DNA from: a virus
Direction: 5' to 3' (one strand)
IMG/VR virus record: IMGVR_UViG_3300044641_010298
Span: 40,213 to 104,212 of that record
Length of the DNA: 64,000 bases
The position numbers were made by a program, and so were the translations under genes. The notes beneath the pieces were generated by a model that saw only the letters and a list, made by a program, of their open reading frames with translations, was not told the DNA's origin and searched no databases. This document shows, one piece after another, positions 28,364 to 36,417 of the stretch; position 1 is the first letter of the stretch, and every line of letters begins with the position of its first letter.

Positions 28364-29821
28364 TTAATCAAATTCAGGTGCTGGCTCGAGGACAAATTTG
28401 TATCTCTTTCCTGTCTTATTAAATCTAATTGTTAAACATTCCTCTTCCTCAATGATGGTGTAATCTCCTCGATCATTTCGAAGGTGAAGGTCGCCCGTGT
28501 AGACATTTGCAAATCTTCGGACGGGAGATCCCAGATTTCTCGACATATCAGCATCTGGAATTATGTTTGATCCTAGATTTGATCTAAAGTTCACAACATC
28601 AGCACCTGTTCTTCCAAGATAAACAGATCCTGATATCATTACGTCACCGCCAAAGACTGCAGTTCCCTTTGTTGCTCCGTCTTTTGAGCTAGGCGCACCT
28701 CCGACAAAGAAGTTTGTATCAGAAGATAGGAATGGATTTGCTGCTGCAGGATATATGCTTGGCATTATTGCAACAGTTACCTCGGATGCAGCCGTACTCG
28801 ATGTTACGTACAGGAAGTTAACTGTATTGCCACCTGTAGTCCTGATACTTCCAAAGAAATCTCCTCCGCTTGTTAGGTTTCTTAGCTCGAGATTTCCCGC
28901 TGGGGTCTGTTCAAGTATTCCATTTCCTGCTACATCAGTTAGTGTTAAGAGGCCACCTCTTACAGTTGCATTGCCCGCAACAGTAATATTTCCTCCTCCC
29001 AAGATATTTGAAGAAGCGCTGATCACTCCGGCTGTTGTCACAACAAAATCTGTGTCACCAGCTGCATCTTTTATGATAAGAGATCCAGACGATACTATGT
29101 TTCCGCCAAAAAGTGCAACAGATGTTGAAGAAGATCCGGATACAAAGAAGAATACATCTGATCCTGCATTGTTTGTGACGTATGATGATCCTAGATTTCC
29201 TGCTAGCGCAAGCGAACCGGTCGTATTAAGCCTTCCAGCTACTGGATCAGTGAAATAAGAAGATCCTCCGCCTCCACCACCCGTTGAAGTGATAGTGATA
29301 GAGCCGTTTGAAGCTGTTGAAAGCGAGATATTTGATCCTGCGATAAGATATGAGGATCCATCTGAAACTCTCTGTAGAGACCCTGTGATACCAGCAGAAA
29401 AAATAGCATTTTCTGTTGCTTGGACGTATTTGAAAGATCCTGATTTTGCATAAATCTGATCCCATAGAAGAGCAGGCGACCCAAGATCATAGTCTTCACT
29501 TGATACAGGAACTATATTAGATCCTACTCTTCCTGAAAAATCGATGATATCGGCTGATGTTTGTCCAAGGACTGTGTTATCAAATACAGTCAAAGATCCA
29601 CTGATCTTTACGCTACCACCAAACACTGTGAAAGCGTTAGTGCCTCTACTTCCTGTGACAAACAGGAATGTATCAGATCCTGCACCAAGCGCAGGCGTAA
29701 TTGATCCTAGCCCATCAGCATTTGAAGCAGATATTATGACAAGAGAAGGACCAGGAGATAGGCTTCTCGATGCAATTATCTGACTTGTTCTAATCTGTGA
29801 AGTAAGAAAGTCTCTTGCCAT
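28364..29821 (-). CDS. Tail fibre protein, paralogue of its neighbour
   Basis: 485 residues. Same style as the larger fibre: KISGSLTV, VFGGSVKISG, VALFGGNIVSSG and MISGSVYLG repeats. The C-terminus (LGSPVRRFANVYTGDLHLRN, DYTIIEEEE, GKRYKFVLEP) is clearly homologous to the C-terminus of the 25925-28303 product. AGAGG precedes the ATG. A paralogous fibre pair; the shared end is likely a trimerisation or attachment module. Confidence 0.82.
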   Translation of the reverse strand: MARDFLTSQIRTSQIIASRSLSPGPSLVIISASNADGLGSITPALGAGSDTFLFVTGSRGTNAFTVFGGSVKISGSLTVFDNTVLGQTSADIIDFSGRVGSNIVPVSSEDYDLGSPALLWDQIYAKSGSFKYVQATENAIFSAGITGSLQRVSDGSSYLIAGSNISLSTASNGSITITSTGGGGGGSSYFTDPVAGRLNTTGSLALAGNLGSSYVTNNAGSDVFFFVSGSSSTSVALFGGNIVSSGSLIIKDAAGDTDFVVTTAGVISASSNILGGGNITVAGNATVRGGLLTLTDVAGNGILEQTPAGNLELRNLTSGGDFFGSIRTTGGNTVNFLYVTSSTAASEVTVAIMPSIYPAAANPFLSSDTNFFVGGAPSSKDGATKGTAVFGGDVMISGSVYLGRTGADVVNFRSNLGSNIIPDADMSRNLGSPVRRFANVYTGDLHLRNDRGDYTIIEEEECLTIRFNKTGKRYKFVLEPAPEFD

Positions 29822-29822
29822 T

Positions 29823-30038
29823 TTATCCTCTCACCGCGACGACCCTAATTGCCCCTGTGAAAGCGGCTGAGGTGTTTAGTGTGCAGCCCGATGATGTTAA
29901 GTTACTTACGAACACTTCAACATTTGTCTGCACGGGCAAGGCTGTAATTGCAGGTGCTGATATAAATGCTGTTGAGAAGCTCACGCTTTTTGTGGTTTCT
30001 CCGACAAAAGGAATTATCTGGTTTTCAATTTGAATCAT
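29823..30038 (-). CDS. Small beta-rich lectin-like protein
   Basis: 71 residues. The pattern FSTAFISAPAITALPVQTN, VEVFVSNLTSSG, LNTSAAFTGAIRVVAV resembles an H-type-lectin-like beta fold. It matches the last two thirds of the next gene product. Start overlaps its stop (TGATG). Probably binds glycans or caps a fibre. Confidence 0.6.
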   Translation of the reverse strand: MIQIENQIIPFVGETTKSVSFSTAFISAPAITALPVQTNVEVFVSNLTSSGCTLNTSAAFTGAIRVVAVRG

Positions 30039-30370
30039 CAGGCCACCTGTATTGCAGAGAAAGTTACCTGACCAGTGAATTGTGCACTTACAGAAATTGT
30101 AACCGATGTTGTAGTTACTGCATTTATGTAGACATTAACGTTTGAATTATCAGTTGTTTGAACTGAAATTGCAGAGATTGCTGGTGCAGAAGCGAAGGAT
30201 GAGACAAAGTTGTAAGTCTTTGGCCCATCCTCATTTGCAAACTCTATTACACCTGTCTCAACATTGAAATCTTCTGATGTTTCAGTAACTTCCCTTTTTT
30301 CAAATCTCGCATAGGGATACACCTTTGTGAACCTATTGAGATCTCGCTTTTTCAGTGTTACAGTTGCCAC
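30038..30370 (-). CDS. Small lectin-like virion protein, paralogue of 29823-30038
   Basis: 110 residues, with GTG as the likely start (AGGGTG shortly before). The N-terminal 60 residues are extra; the rest (FVSSFASAPAISAISVQT, VNVYINAVTTTSVTI, AQFTGQVTFSAIQV) aligns by eye with the downstream 71-residue protein. The lectin-like assignment is by pattern. Confidence 0.6.
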   Translation of the reverse strand: MATVTLKKRDLNRFTKVYPYARFEKREVTETSEDFNVETGVIEFANEDGPKTYNFVSSFASAPAISAISVQTTDNSNVNVYINAVTTTSVTISVSAQFTGQVTFSAIQVA

Positions 30371-30394
30371 TTTTCACCCTACTTCTTAATTATG

Positions 30395-31702
30395 CTAGAG
30401 GAGGCGTGAAGCAAGCGTAGCAAGCTCAGATCTTTCTCCCTTTGTTAGTGTAATGTGGCCTGCAATTCTCTCGTTTTTGAATTTTTCTATTGTAATGGTG
30501 AGTCCGTTTGAAAGACTGTCAAGGTAGGGAGTATCAATCTGTTCAATATCTCCCAAAAGAACAATCTTTGAATTCTCTCCCATTCTTGTGATAATAGTCT
30601 TTAGCTCATGAATGGTAGAGTTTTGAGCCTCATCAACAATCAAAAAAGTGTTATTAAAGGTCCTTCCTCTAATAAATGCAAGAGGAGAAACCTCTATTTG
30701 CCCCTTTTGTCTCATTGCCTCAAAGTACGTGACATCCTTGAATGCTTGCCTAAAATTATCAAGGATGGGTGAAAGCCATGGACTCATCTTATCATCAATA
30801 TCTCCAGGCAAGAATCCAATTTCCTTTCCAACAGTCTGGAGAGATCTTGTAATCACTATTCTGTCGTACTTCTTGTCCTGGAGCCCTGATAGTCCTGCCA
30901 TTAGAGTCAAAAAAGTCTTACCAGACCCTGCAAGGCCTGTCATTGTCACCATTTGAACGTCGTCTCTGGTAAGAAGATCTAGTGCAAATTTTTGCTCCTT
31001 ATTTCTTGGAGATATTCCAATTACCCTAGAAATCTTATTCACAGGCTGCCTAATGAATCCGTCATAAAAGACGCCAATTGCAGACTGATTTCCGGACCTG
31101 AGTACAACAAACTGATTTTGATGTAATTCCTCATCAACTTTTGATACTTCGATTTTATCAGACTGATAGAACTCATCAATAATCGAAGAATCTTCAATTT
31201 CTATCTCTTCGACGCCAGAGTACATCTGGCTCTTGTCTTTGACAATTCTGTCCTTGTAATAGTCCTCTGCATTTATTCCTAGAGAATCGCACTTAACCCT
31301 GAAATTGATGTCTTTTGTGATGACAACTACTTTTCCGGGCGTATTTCTCTTGCAGTTAAGCGCGCAGGCAATGATCTTGTTGTCGCCTGTTGCAGAATCT
31401 AAGCCTCCTGGGACCTCGTATGTTCCAATATCAACTCTGATTGTCTGATCTCCTTCGATTGTTACGCCATCGTGAAGAGATCCCTGACTTCTAAGCTTAT
31501 CTAGATATCGATTGATGTATCTTGCTGATTCTCCTAGAATTTCTTGCTTCTCCTTGAATCTATCAAGCTCATCAAGGACGACGATTGGAATCACAACGTC
31601 ATTTCCTGGCAAAGAATGAATAGAACTCTTGTCGTAGAGAAGAACCGAGGTATCAATTATGAAAGTCTTTCTCTTTGCCTGGGCTGTAATTTCAGTCTGC
31701 AT
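30395..31702 (-). CDS. phoH: PhoH-like protein: PIN domain plus PhoH ATPase
   Basis: 435 residues, the PhoH2 (YlaK-type) layout. The N-terminal PIN nuclease has acidic residues in IIDTSVLLYD (D17), VLDELDRF (D45), GDNKII (D108) and ITKDINF (D131). A P-loop ATPase follows with GLAGSGKT (residues 256-263) and LIVDEAQN Walker B. Family members are proposed RNA-unwinding nucleases and are widespread in phages, often as phosphate-stress-type auxiliary genes. All catalytic residues look intact. Confidence 0.92.
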   Translation of the reverse strand: MQTEITAQAKRKTFIIDTSVLLYDKSSIHSLPGNDVVIPIVVLDELDRFKEKQEILGESARYINRYLDKLRSQGSLHDGVTIEGDQTIRVDIGTYEVPGGLDSATGDNKIIACALNCKRNTPGKVVVITKDINFRVKCDSLGINAEDYYKDRIVKDKSQMYSGVEEIEIEDSSIIDEFYQSDKIEVSKVDEELHQNQFVVLRSGNQSAIGVFYDGFIRQPVNKISRVIGISPRNKEQKFALDLLTRDDVQMVTMTGLAGSGKTFLTLMAGLSGLQDKKYDRIVITRSLQTVGKEIGFLPGDIDDKMSPWLSPILDNFRQAFKDVTYFEAMRQKGQIEVSPLAFIRGRTFNNTFLIVDEAQNSTIHELKTIITRMGENSKIVLLGDIEQIDTPYLDSLSNGLTITIEKFKNERIAGHITLTKGERSELATLASRLL

Positions 31703-31757
31703 TTTTTCCCTTTAGTAAAATCTATACCGGACAGTTACATTTTAATCAGAGGTAACG

Positions 31758-31979
31758 ATGAAGTGTTATGAAATGCATGATTCTGGAAAAATAGATTGCC
31801 AAAATAAGTCATGCAGGCAATGGATAAACTGTAAGCAGCATCAAAATTGCACGCTGATTGCATCAAAGTCAGGACCAATGTCTCTCCAGGAAATAGGGGA
31901 CATCATGGGTGTGACAAGAATGAGAATCTGTCAAATGGAAAAGAGAATAGTTCAAAAAATATCTGATTTCATTAAGTAA
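31758..31979 (+). CDS. Cys-rich small protein with sigma region-4-like HTH
   Basis: 73 residues on the opposite strand to its neighbours. The N-terminal 30 residues hold five Cys (C3, C14, C19, C25, C30), a likely zinc site. The C-terminal half (MSLQEIGDIMGVTRMRICQM followed by EKRIVQKI) closely follows the sigma-70 region 4.2 helix-turn-helix (LxEIGxxxGVTRxRxxQxEK). AGAGG precedes the ATG, and a strong terminator follows the stop directly. Likely a transcription regulator that contacts -35 DNA or host RNA polymerase. Confidence 0.75.
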   Translation: MKCYEMHDSGKIDCQNKSCRQWINCKQHQNCTLIASKSGPMSLQEIGDIMGVTRMRICQMEKRIVQKISDFIK

Positions 31980-31980
31980 T

Positions 31981-32008
31981 AAAAAGGCCACCTTTCGGTG
32001 GCCTTTTT
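31981..32008. terminator. Bidirectional intrinsic terminator
   Basis: Perfect 12-bp stem AAAAAGGCCACC / GGTGGCCTTTTT with a TTTC loop, flanked by A and T runs on both sides. It lies between the convergent sigma-4-like gene and the Hc1-like operon and should work both ways. Confidence 0.92.
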
Positions 32009-32025
32009 ATTTTGTGCAAAATCTA

Positions 32026-32223
32026 TCAGGTAGACTCTGCTGTGGTGTCCTCAGCACTCTTTGAAAGCTTAACGAGATCACCTGCAGACTGCTTGATCAA
32101 GCGAAGACCCTTCCTTGCGCGGACGCCTGCAGACTTATTTCCCTTTGCATTCTTCTTTACATCAAGCTCAACACTCTCAAAAAGGGTGCGAAGCTCTTCC
32201 CACTTATCAACAAGACTCATCAT
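32026..32223 (-). CDS. Histone H1-like (Hc1-type) basic protein
   Basis: 65 residues; the second of two adjacent ATGs has better spacing from GGAGG. The core VELDVKKNAKGNKSAGVRAR followed by KGLRLIKQ matches the Hc1 family (KGNKxAxxRxR), which binds nucleic acid. It could compact phage or host DNA. Last gene of a leftward operon that ends at the bidirectional terminator. Confidence 0.7.
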   Translation of the reverse strand: MMSLVDKWEELRTLFESVELDVKKNAKGNKSAGVRARKGLRLIKQSAGDLVKLSKSAEDTTAEST

Positions 32224-32453
32224 ACCTCCAATTGTGTTTTTTCAGCCTCTTCAAGAGGACTTCCTACAAATAACTTTGTCACGCCTGATATCTGCTCAAG
32301 CGCATCTCTGTTTTCTAGCGATATGCTTAAGAGATAGATTATTTGAAGTCTTTGCATATCATCAACTCCAAAATTTTCAATCTCTTTCACTATTTCTCTG
32401 CACTGTTGCAGTTTTTCAGCAACTTTATGCACCTTTGTGTGACCATAATCCAT
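32220..32453 (-). CDS. Small helical protein, unknown
   Basis: 77 residues, charged helices (VAEKLQQCREIVKEIENFG; MQRLQIIYLLSISLENRDAL). No recognised domain. TAATG coupling with the gene upstream and ATGA with the Hc1-like gene show it is a real member of the operon. Confidence 0.55.
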   Translation of the reverse strand: MDYGHTKVHKVAEKLQQCREIVKEIENFGVDDMQRLQIIYLLSISLENRDALEQISGVTKLFVGSPLEEAEKTQLEV

Positions 32454-32920
32454 TAGAATCCAACTCCATCGCTGACTATCTCATTTCTGGTTCGGAAACT
32501 TCCATCTTTCTTGATCATCAGTATCTTTAAGTTTGTTCTGTTTGCCTGTTCGTCACGTCTAATAACAACCTCGGTCTCTTGGTTGTTTTCAAGGAGCCAC
32601 TCAATCTGTTCCCACGTTGCTATGTCAATATTTTGTGACTTGAGGTAGGCAGAAAGCCTCTCTGGTAGTCCAAGTTCAACATCTTCAATTGTTCTAACAC
32701 TTCCGCTCTCTTCTTTTCCATGAATTATCTCAGATCTACAATGATCGGTAATTCTGTGAAGAACGCCACAGTTATTGCATTGAACGACCTTTTCTCTTAC
32801 CTGATCATCTTCAACTATACTGAATGCAATGAACTTGTGAAAGATAGGAGGATTTGTGCTCCTGTACTGCGGTAGAACACAATGACACTGGATGAGGTGC
32901 TTGATGCCCTCGGTTGGCAT
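32453..32920 (-). CDS. Probable zinc-binding protein, unknown
   Basis: 155 residues. HCVLPQYR and FHKFIAFSIVED are followed by VVQCNNCGVLHRITDHC, which with the N-terminal CHC suggests a zinc ribbon in the first 65 residues. The second half is helical, then beta. Function not known. Two bases separate it from the downstream end of the next gene. Confidence 0.55.
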   Translation of the reverse strand: MPTEGIKHLIQCHCVLPQYRSTNPPIFHKFIAFSIVEDDQVREKVVQCNNCGVLHRITDHCRSEIIHGKEESGSVRTIEDVELGLPERLSAYLKSQNIDIATWEQIEWLLENNQETEVVIRRDEQANRTNLKILMIKKDGSFRTRNEIVSDGVGF

Positions 32921-32922
32921 TT

Positions 32923-33144
32923 TTACCTCACTACCTCTTCAATGGACTTCTCGATCTGGCCAGAAGCATTGATGAATCCCTGCTCAAAAGAAGACTCAAT
33001 GACTCGAATTAGCTTCTGAGCGTCATTGTCATCGATCTTATAGATTCCTTGCATCTTTGCTTCAACGATATTTGCAATTACCCTATCCTTGACATGATCA
33101 ACAGCGACCTTAAATTCCGTTCTTAGTCGCGATGTTTTTGACAT
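32923..33144 (-). CDS. Small helical protein, unknown
   Basis: 73 residues from the ATG at 33142-33144 (MSKTSRLRTEFK). The longer open frame runs back into the chaperonin-like gene and its extra N-terminus is antisense-like, so it is not used. Charged helices only; function not recognised. Confidence 0.55.
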   Translation of the reverse strand: MSKTSRLRTEFKVAVDHVKDRVIANIVEAKMQGIYKIDDNDAQKLIRVIESSFEQGFINASGQIEKSIEEVVR

Positions 33145-33166
33145 TTTCTTTTTTGCCTCACTTAAA

Positions 33167-34468
33167 TTAAACTGTTTCGATACCAGCAGCAACTGATCTG
33201 ATCGACGTCCTCGTCGATAAAAAAACCTTGATAGCCTGGTAAGCCATTTCAGCGGGTACCACATTGTTCCTTCCAAATAATAGACACATCTTAGCAGATG
33301 AAAACTCTTGGAAATCATTTTTTTCAATAAATCCAGATTTAAAAATCTTGGGAAGAGATCGAAATGTTCTATCTAGTCTCTCAACAATGTTAGGATCATT
33401 TTTTTGATCATCTATCCCGACTTCAATCTTTGTAGAAGAAGAAGAAAGGCTCCTTATTCTAGGCTCAAGAATATGAGCAAGATTTAGATTTTCATCAATT
33501 CTTTTTCTCAATCCCGTTGTATGAGCATGAACATCCTTTCTTGCAGACTCTCTTTCAATGCTAATTTGATTTCTTGAGATGATAACTCTGTCTGCTTCAG
33601 ACTTTTGTCTATCGATTCCTGTTGAAATCGTATCTCCTCGGGCTGCTGCAATGGGTTCAATTCCAAATATTATCCCAAGATCAACAAGAGTGTTGACGTG
33701 AAATTCTGTCACAGGAACTTTAACAAGAATTACGTCTAAATTTCCTGCAATGTAGTTCTTTGTCAAGGTTTCCATGACATCGGGTAGACAATCTAGACAA
33801 AATATTACACAAGGAATTCTATTTTTAGAAGAATCCTCGAGAAATCTGTGAATTTCGCTCACATTCTCAATTATTCCATCAATAATTATTGATCTTACAT
33901 TTTTCCTATTCCAAACACCTTTTTGAAGAAATCTCTGATCAATTTCAAGATCAGAAAATCCATATCCTAAAGACCTTGTGATCTTAGTGGCGGAAAGGGG
34001 AGACTTCTTCACAAGAATCTTGTCATCAGACATTATTGTAGAAAAAGTCTTCTCTATAATTCTTCTGTAAGGTTCACTTCCGGCATCAAAAGTCCTGAGA
34101 ATATCTCTCTTCCTTGAGGGAATTGATCTCTCTGAAATTTTGGACAATATCTTGTCCCACTCATCATCGGGCTCTGCGCCAATCGACTTCTTTGCGATGT
34201 CGTCAATTACTGCACTTGATAAAATTCTAAGAAATAGCTCTCCTGCGCCAGCAGCATATTTTTCAGCCTGAATTGCTGCTGACTCGATCATAGGGGTTAT
34301 CAATCCGTCTCTATTAGATCCTCTCCTGATCACAAGGGTCTGTACTGGATCCCTGTGGGATCCAGACTGAGTGAAGGCATCTCCAGCATCGCAAATTTTT
34401 TGTATGTCATCACATGCTTTTCTTGCTTTGCTGGAGATCTCTCTTTCATTTAGGAATCTTGTGTACAT
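33167..34468 (-). CDS. Divergent chaperonin-like (GroEL-fold) protein
   Basis: 433 residues from the ATG at 34466-34468; further upstream the frame overlaps prkA. The order of blocks follows GroEL: LVIRRGSNRDGLITPMIESA (equatorial), KYAAGAGELFLRILSSAVID where GroEL has AGDGTTTATVLA, GYGFSDLEID, then an apical-like SIIIDGIIENVSEIHRFLED, VIFCLDCLPDVMETL and NLDVILVKVP, ending with NNVVPAEMAYQAI. The ATP-site GDGTTT is not conserved, so it may be non-hydrolysing. About 100 residues shorter than GroEL. Possibly a capsid- or kinase-specific chaperone; fold assignment is by eye. Confidence 0.55.
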   Translation of the reverse strand: MYTRFLNEREISSKARKACDDIQKICDAGDAFTQSGSHRDPVQTLVIRRGSNRDGLITPMIESAAIQAEKYAAGAGELFLRILSSAVIDDIAKKSIGAEPDDEWDKILSKISERSIPSRKRDILRTFDAGSEPYRRIIEKTFSTIMSDDKILVKKSPLSATKITRSLGYGFSDLEIDQRFLQKGVWNRKNVRSIIIDGIIENVSEIHRFLEDSSKNRIPCVIFCLDCLPDVMETLTKNYIAGNLDVILVKVPVTEFHVNTLVDLGIIFGIEPIAAARGDTISTGIDRQKSEADRVIISRNQISIERESARKDVHAHTTGLRKRIDENLNLAHILEPRIRSLSSSSTKIEVGIDDQKNDPNIVERLDRTFRSLPKIFKSGFIEKNDFQEFSSAKMCLLFGRNNVVPAEMAYQAIKVFLSTRTSIRSVAAGIETV

Positions 34469-34481
34469 GTCTCCATTATTA

Positions 34482-36407
34482 TCAGGAATCTCTCCAAAGA
34501 TTATTGGCAGCGAAAGTAATAATCTCTTCTGCTGATTCTGGCGTGTAACCGTAGTCCTTGACCATGGTCTCAACCATCTCAGAGTACTTCTTCTGCTGCT
34601 CATTATCACGGCTCTTGGACTTGGTGACAATCCTCGCTAGATCCTTGACAGTGGCAATCAGATAGCTCTCAATTGCCTCTTTGAGGGGCTCATAGGACTT
34701 ATAATCAACCTTTTGTCCGCGACGAACCTTGGCAAACATGTAAGCCGTGACATCAGCTCGGAATCCATCACGAGAAGATCCGACAATTCCGATCTGCTCC
34801 TCGATTGCCTTCATAAACTTCTCATCAGGCTCTCTCTCCTCGTTTGTCACACGATCCTTGAGCCGCTGCTTTGTGGTGAATGACTCAGCATTGTCGAGGT
34901 AGTTGTCGAAGAGCGACTGTGCCTGTTCCTCGTAGGCGGTGACAAAGGCCTTGGCAATCTCACCCTCAAGGATTTTTAGATATTCCTCGCGAATAAGCTT
35001 CTGCAGAATCTCTAGGTAGTTCTTCTTCTTCTCCTCGTCAATGATCTGCTCCTTCACCTGCTTGATAAGCGCATCGATGACTCGCATGGGAGTGATGAAA
35101 CTCTTATCAGAATCAGTGAGAGCAGAGTCGATTGCCTTGGTGATGAATCGTGTTGAGATTCCGTCCATTCCCTCGTGCTTGGCCTCGTCTCGGAGGTCCT
35201 TGATATCAACCTTCTTGGTGCGACCCTTCTCGACAACTTCTTGGCCATCATAGATCTTCATCTTGGTGAGAAGATCGCACTTCTGAGATGGCTTTAGGCG
35301 GCTCATGACCGAGAACATTGCAGCGACCTTGATGGTGTGCGGAGAGAGATGTGCCTTAAAATCAGATCTACGAAGCATCTTATCGTAAATCTTCATCTCC
35401 TGAGTGAGCTCTAGGACGTATGGGACCTCAATCTTTACGACTCGATCTAGAATTGCCTCGTTCGTATGCTCCGACTTAAATCGATTCCACTCTGACTCAT
35501 TACAGTGTGAGATGATGACTCCATCGAAGTAAAGCATTGCGTTCTTACCAGGAGTCGGAACGTTCTTTTCTTGGGTTGCTGTGATGATGGTATGGAGGAA
35601 CTCGATCTCATTCTTAAAGATCTCAACGAATTCAACCACGCCGCGGTTGCCAACATTGAAGGCACCGTCAAGAGAAAGAACCCGAGGATCATTCTCAGAG
35701 TACTTGTCGAGCTTCGAGATGTCCTCAGAACCGATGAGTGCAGAGACGTCCTGAGAGTTGGCATCCATGGGAGGTACAACAGCAATACCACGACGAGCAC
35801 GCTGTGAAAACCCGCTGCGAACAATTGGGAACTTCTCGTACTCTCCCTTGAAATCCTCCATCAGCCTGTGTCGACAAATTGGACAGAGGTCACCCTCGAT
35901 GTGCACACCAAGCGCCTTCTCAAATTGATCTCTGAGGGCGCGCGGTAGAAGGTGAAGGGGCTCCTCTCGAACTGGGCACCCTTCGAGGTGGTAAACAGGC
36001 TCAGCTGCCTTCTCAAGCGACTTCTTGACAGCATCTGCAAGTGCGCTCTTTCCGGATCCAACTGGTCCCATGAGAAGAAGAACCTGTCGACTCTCCTCGC
36101 CCTTCAGTGACGCAGACTTTAGGAATCTCATGATCTTAGCGATGACTCGCTCATGACCATAAAACTCGTCCTTAAAGTAATTGTAGATCTTGAGCTTGTC
36201 ACCATCGAATAGCTTCTTGCAACGTGGATCTGATTCATCCATTGTTTCGATTCCGTATGTTGCAACTGAATCGAAAAGTCGACGTGCTGAAAGCTTGGAA
36301 ACATCTGGATTCTCCTTTAGGACTTCCAGATAGTCCACCAGCGTTCCTGTCCAGGGCTCCTTCTGGCTCTCTGCTCTTTGCTGCTTAATAAGCTTTAGAA
36401 AATCCAT
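34482..36407 (-). CDS. prkA: PrkA serine protein kinase (YeaG-like)
   Basis: 641 residues, full family length. Start ATG 36405-36407 is set by GAGG six bases upstream; the ORF extension of seven codons overlaps spoVR. The AAA+ part has YGHERVIAKIMRFLKSAS, GPVGSGKS (residues 114-121), LCPICRH and a Walker-B-like MLYFDGVIISHCNESEW. The C-terminal kinase-like half is complete. In bacteria PrkA works with YeaH and SpoVR in stationary-phase and nitrogen-stress responses. All three occur here as one operon; phage copies may shift host physiology. Confidence 0.93.
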   Translation of the reverse strand: MDFLKLIKQQRAESQKEPWTGTLVDYLEVLKENPDVSKLSARRLFDSVATYGIETMDESDPRCKKLFDGDKLKIYNYFKDEFYGHERVIAKIMRFLKSASLKGEESRQVLLLMGPVGSGKSALADAVKKSLEKAAEPVYHLEGCPVREEPLHLLPRALRDQFEKALGVHIEGDLCPICRHRLMEDFKGEYEKFPIVRSGFSQRARRGIAVVPPMDANSQDVSALIGSEDISKLDKYSENDPRVLSLDGAFNVGNRGVVEFVEIFKNEIEFLHTIITATQEKNVPTPGKNAMLYFDGVIISHCNESEWNRFKSEHTNEAILDRVVKIEVPYVLELTQEMKIYDKMLRRSDFKAHLSPHTIKVAAMFSVMSRLKPSQKCDLLTKMKIYDGQEVVEKGRTKKVDIKDLRDEAKHEGMDGISTRFITKAIDSALTDSDKSFITPMRVIDALIKQVKEQIIDEEKKKNYLEILQKLIREEYLKILEGEIAKAFVTAYEEQAQSLFDNYLDNAESFTTKQRLKDRVTNEEREPDEKFMKAIEEQIGIVGSSRDGFRADVTAYMFAKVRRGQKVDYKSYEPLKEAIESYLIATVKDLARIVTKSKSRDNEQQKKYSEMVETMVKDYGYTPESAEEIITFAANNLWRDS

Positions 36408-36417
36408 TTTAGACCTC

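Noticed and set aside
34469-34630. N-terminal extension of the chaperonin-like protein
   Set aside because: Overlaps prkA by about 150 bp in another frame; Arg/Ser-rich shadow sequence.
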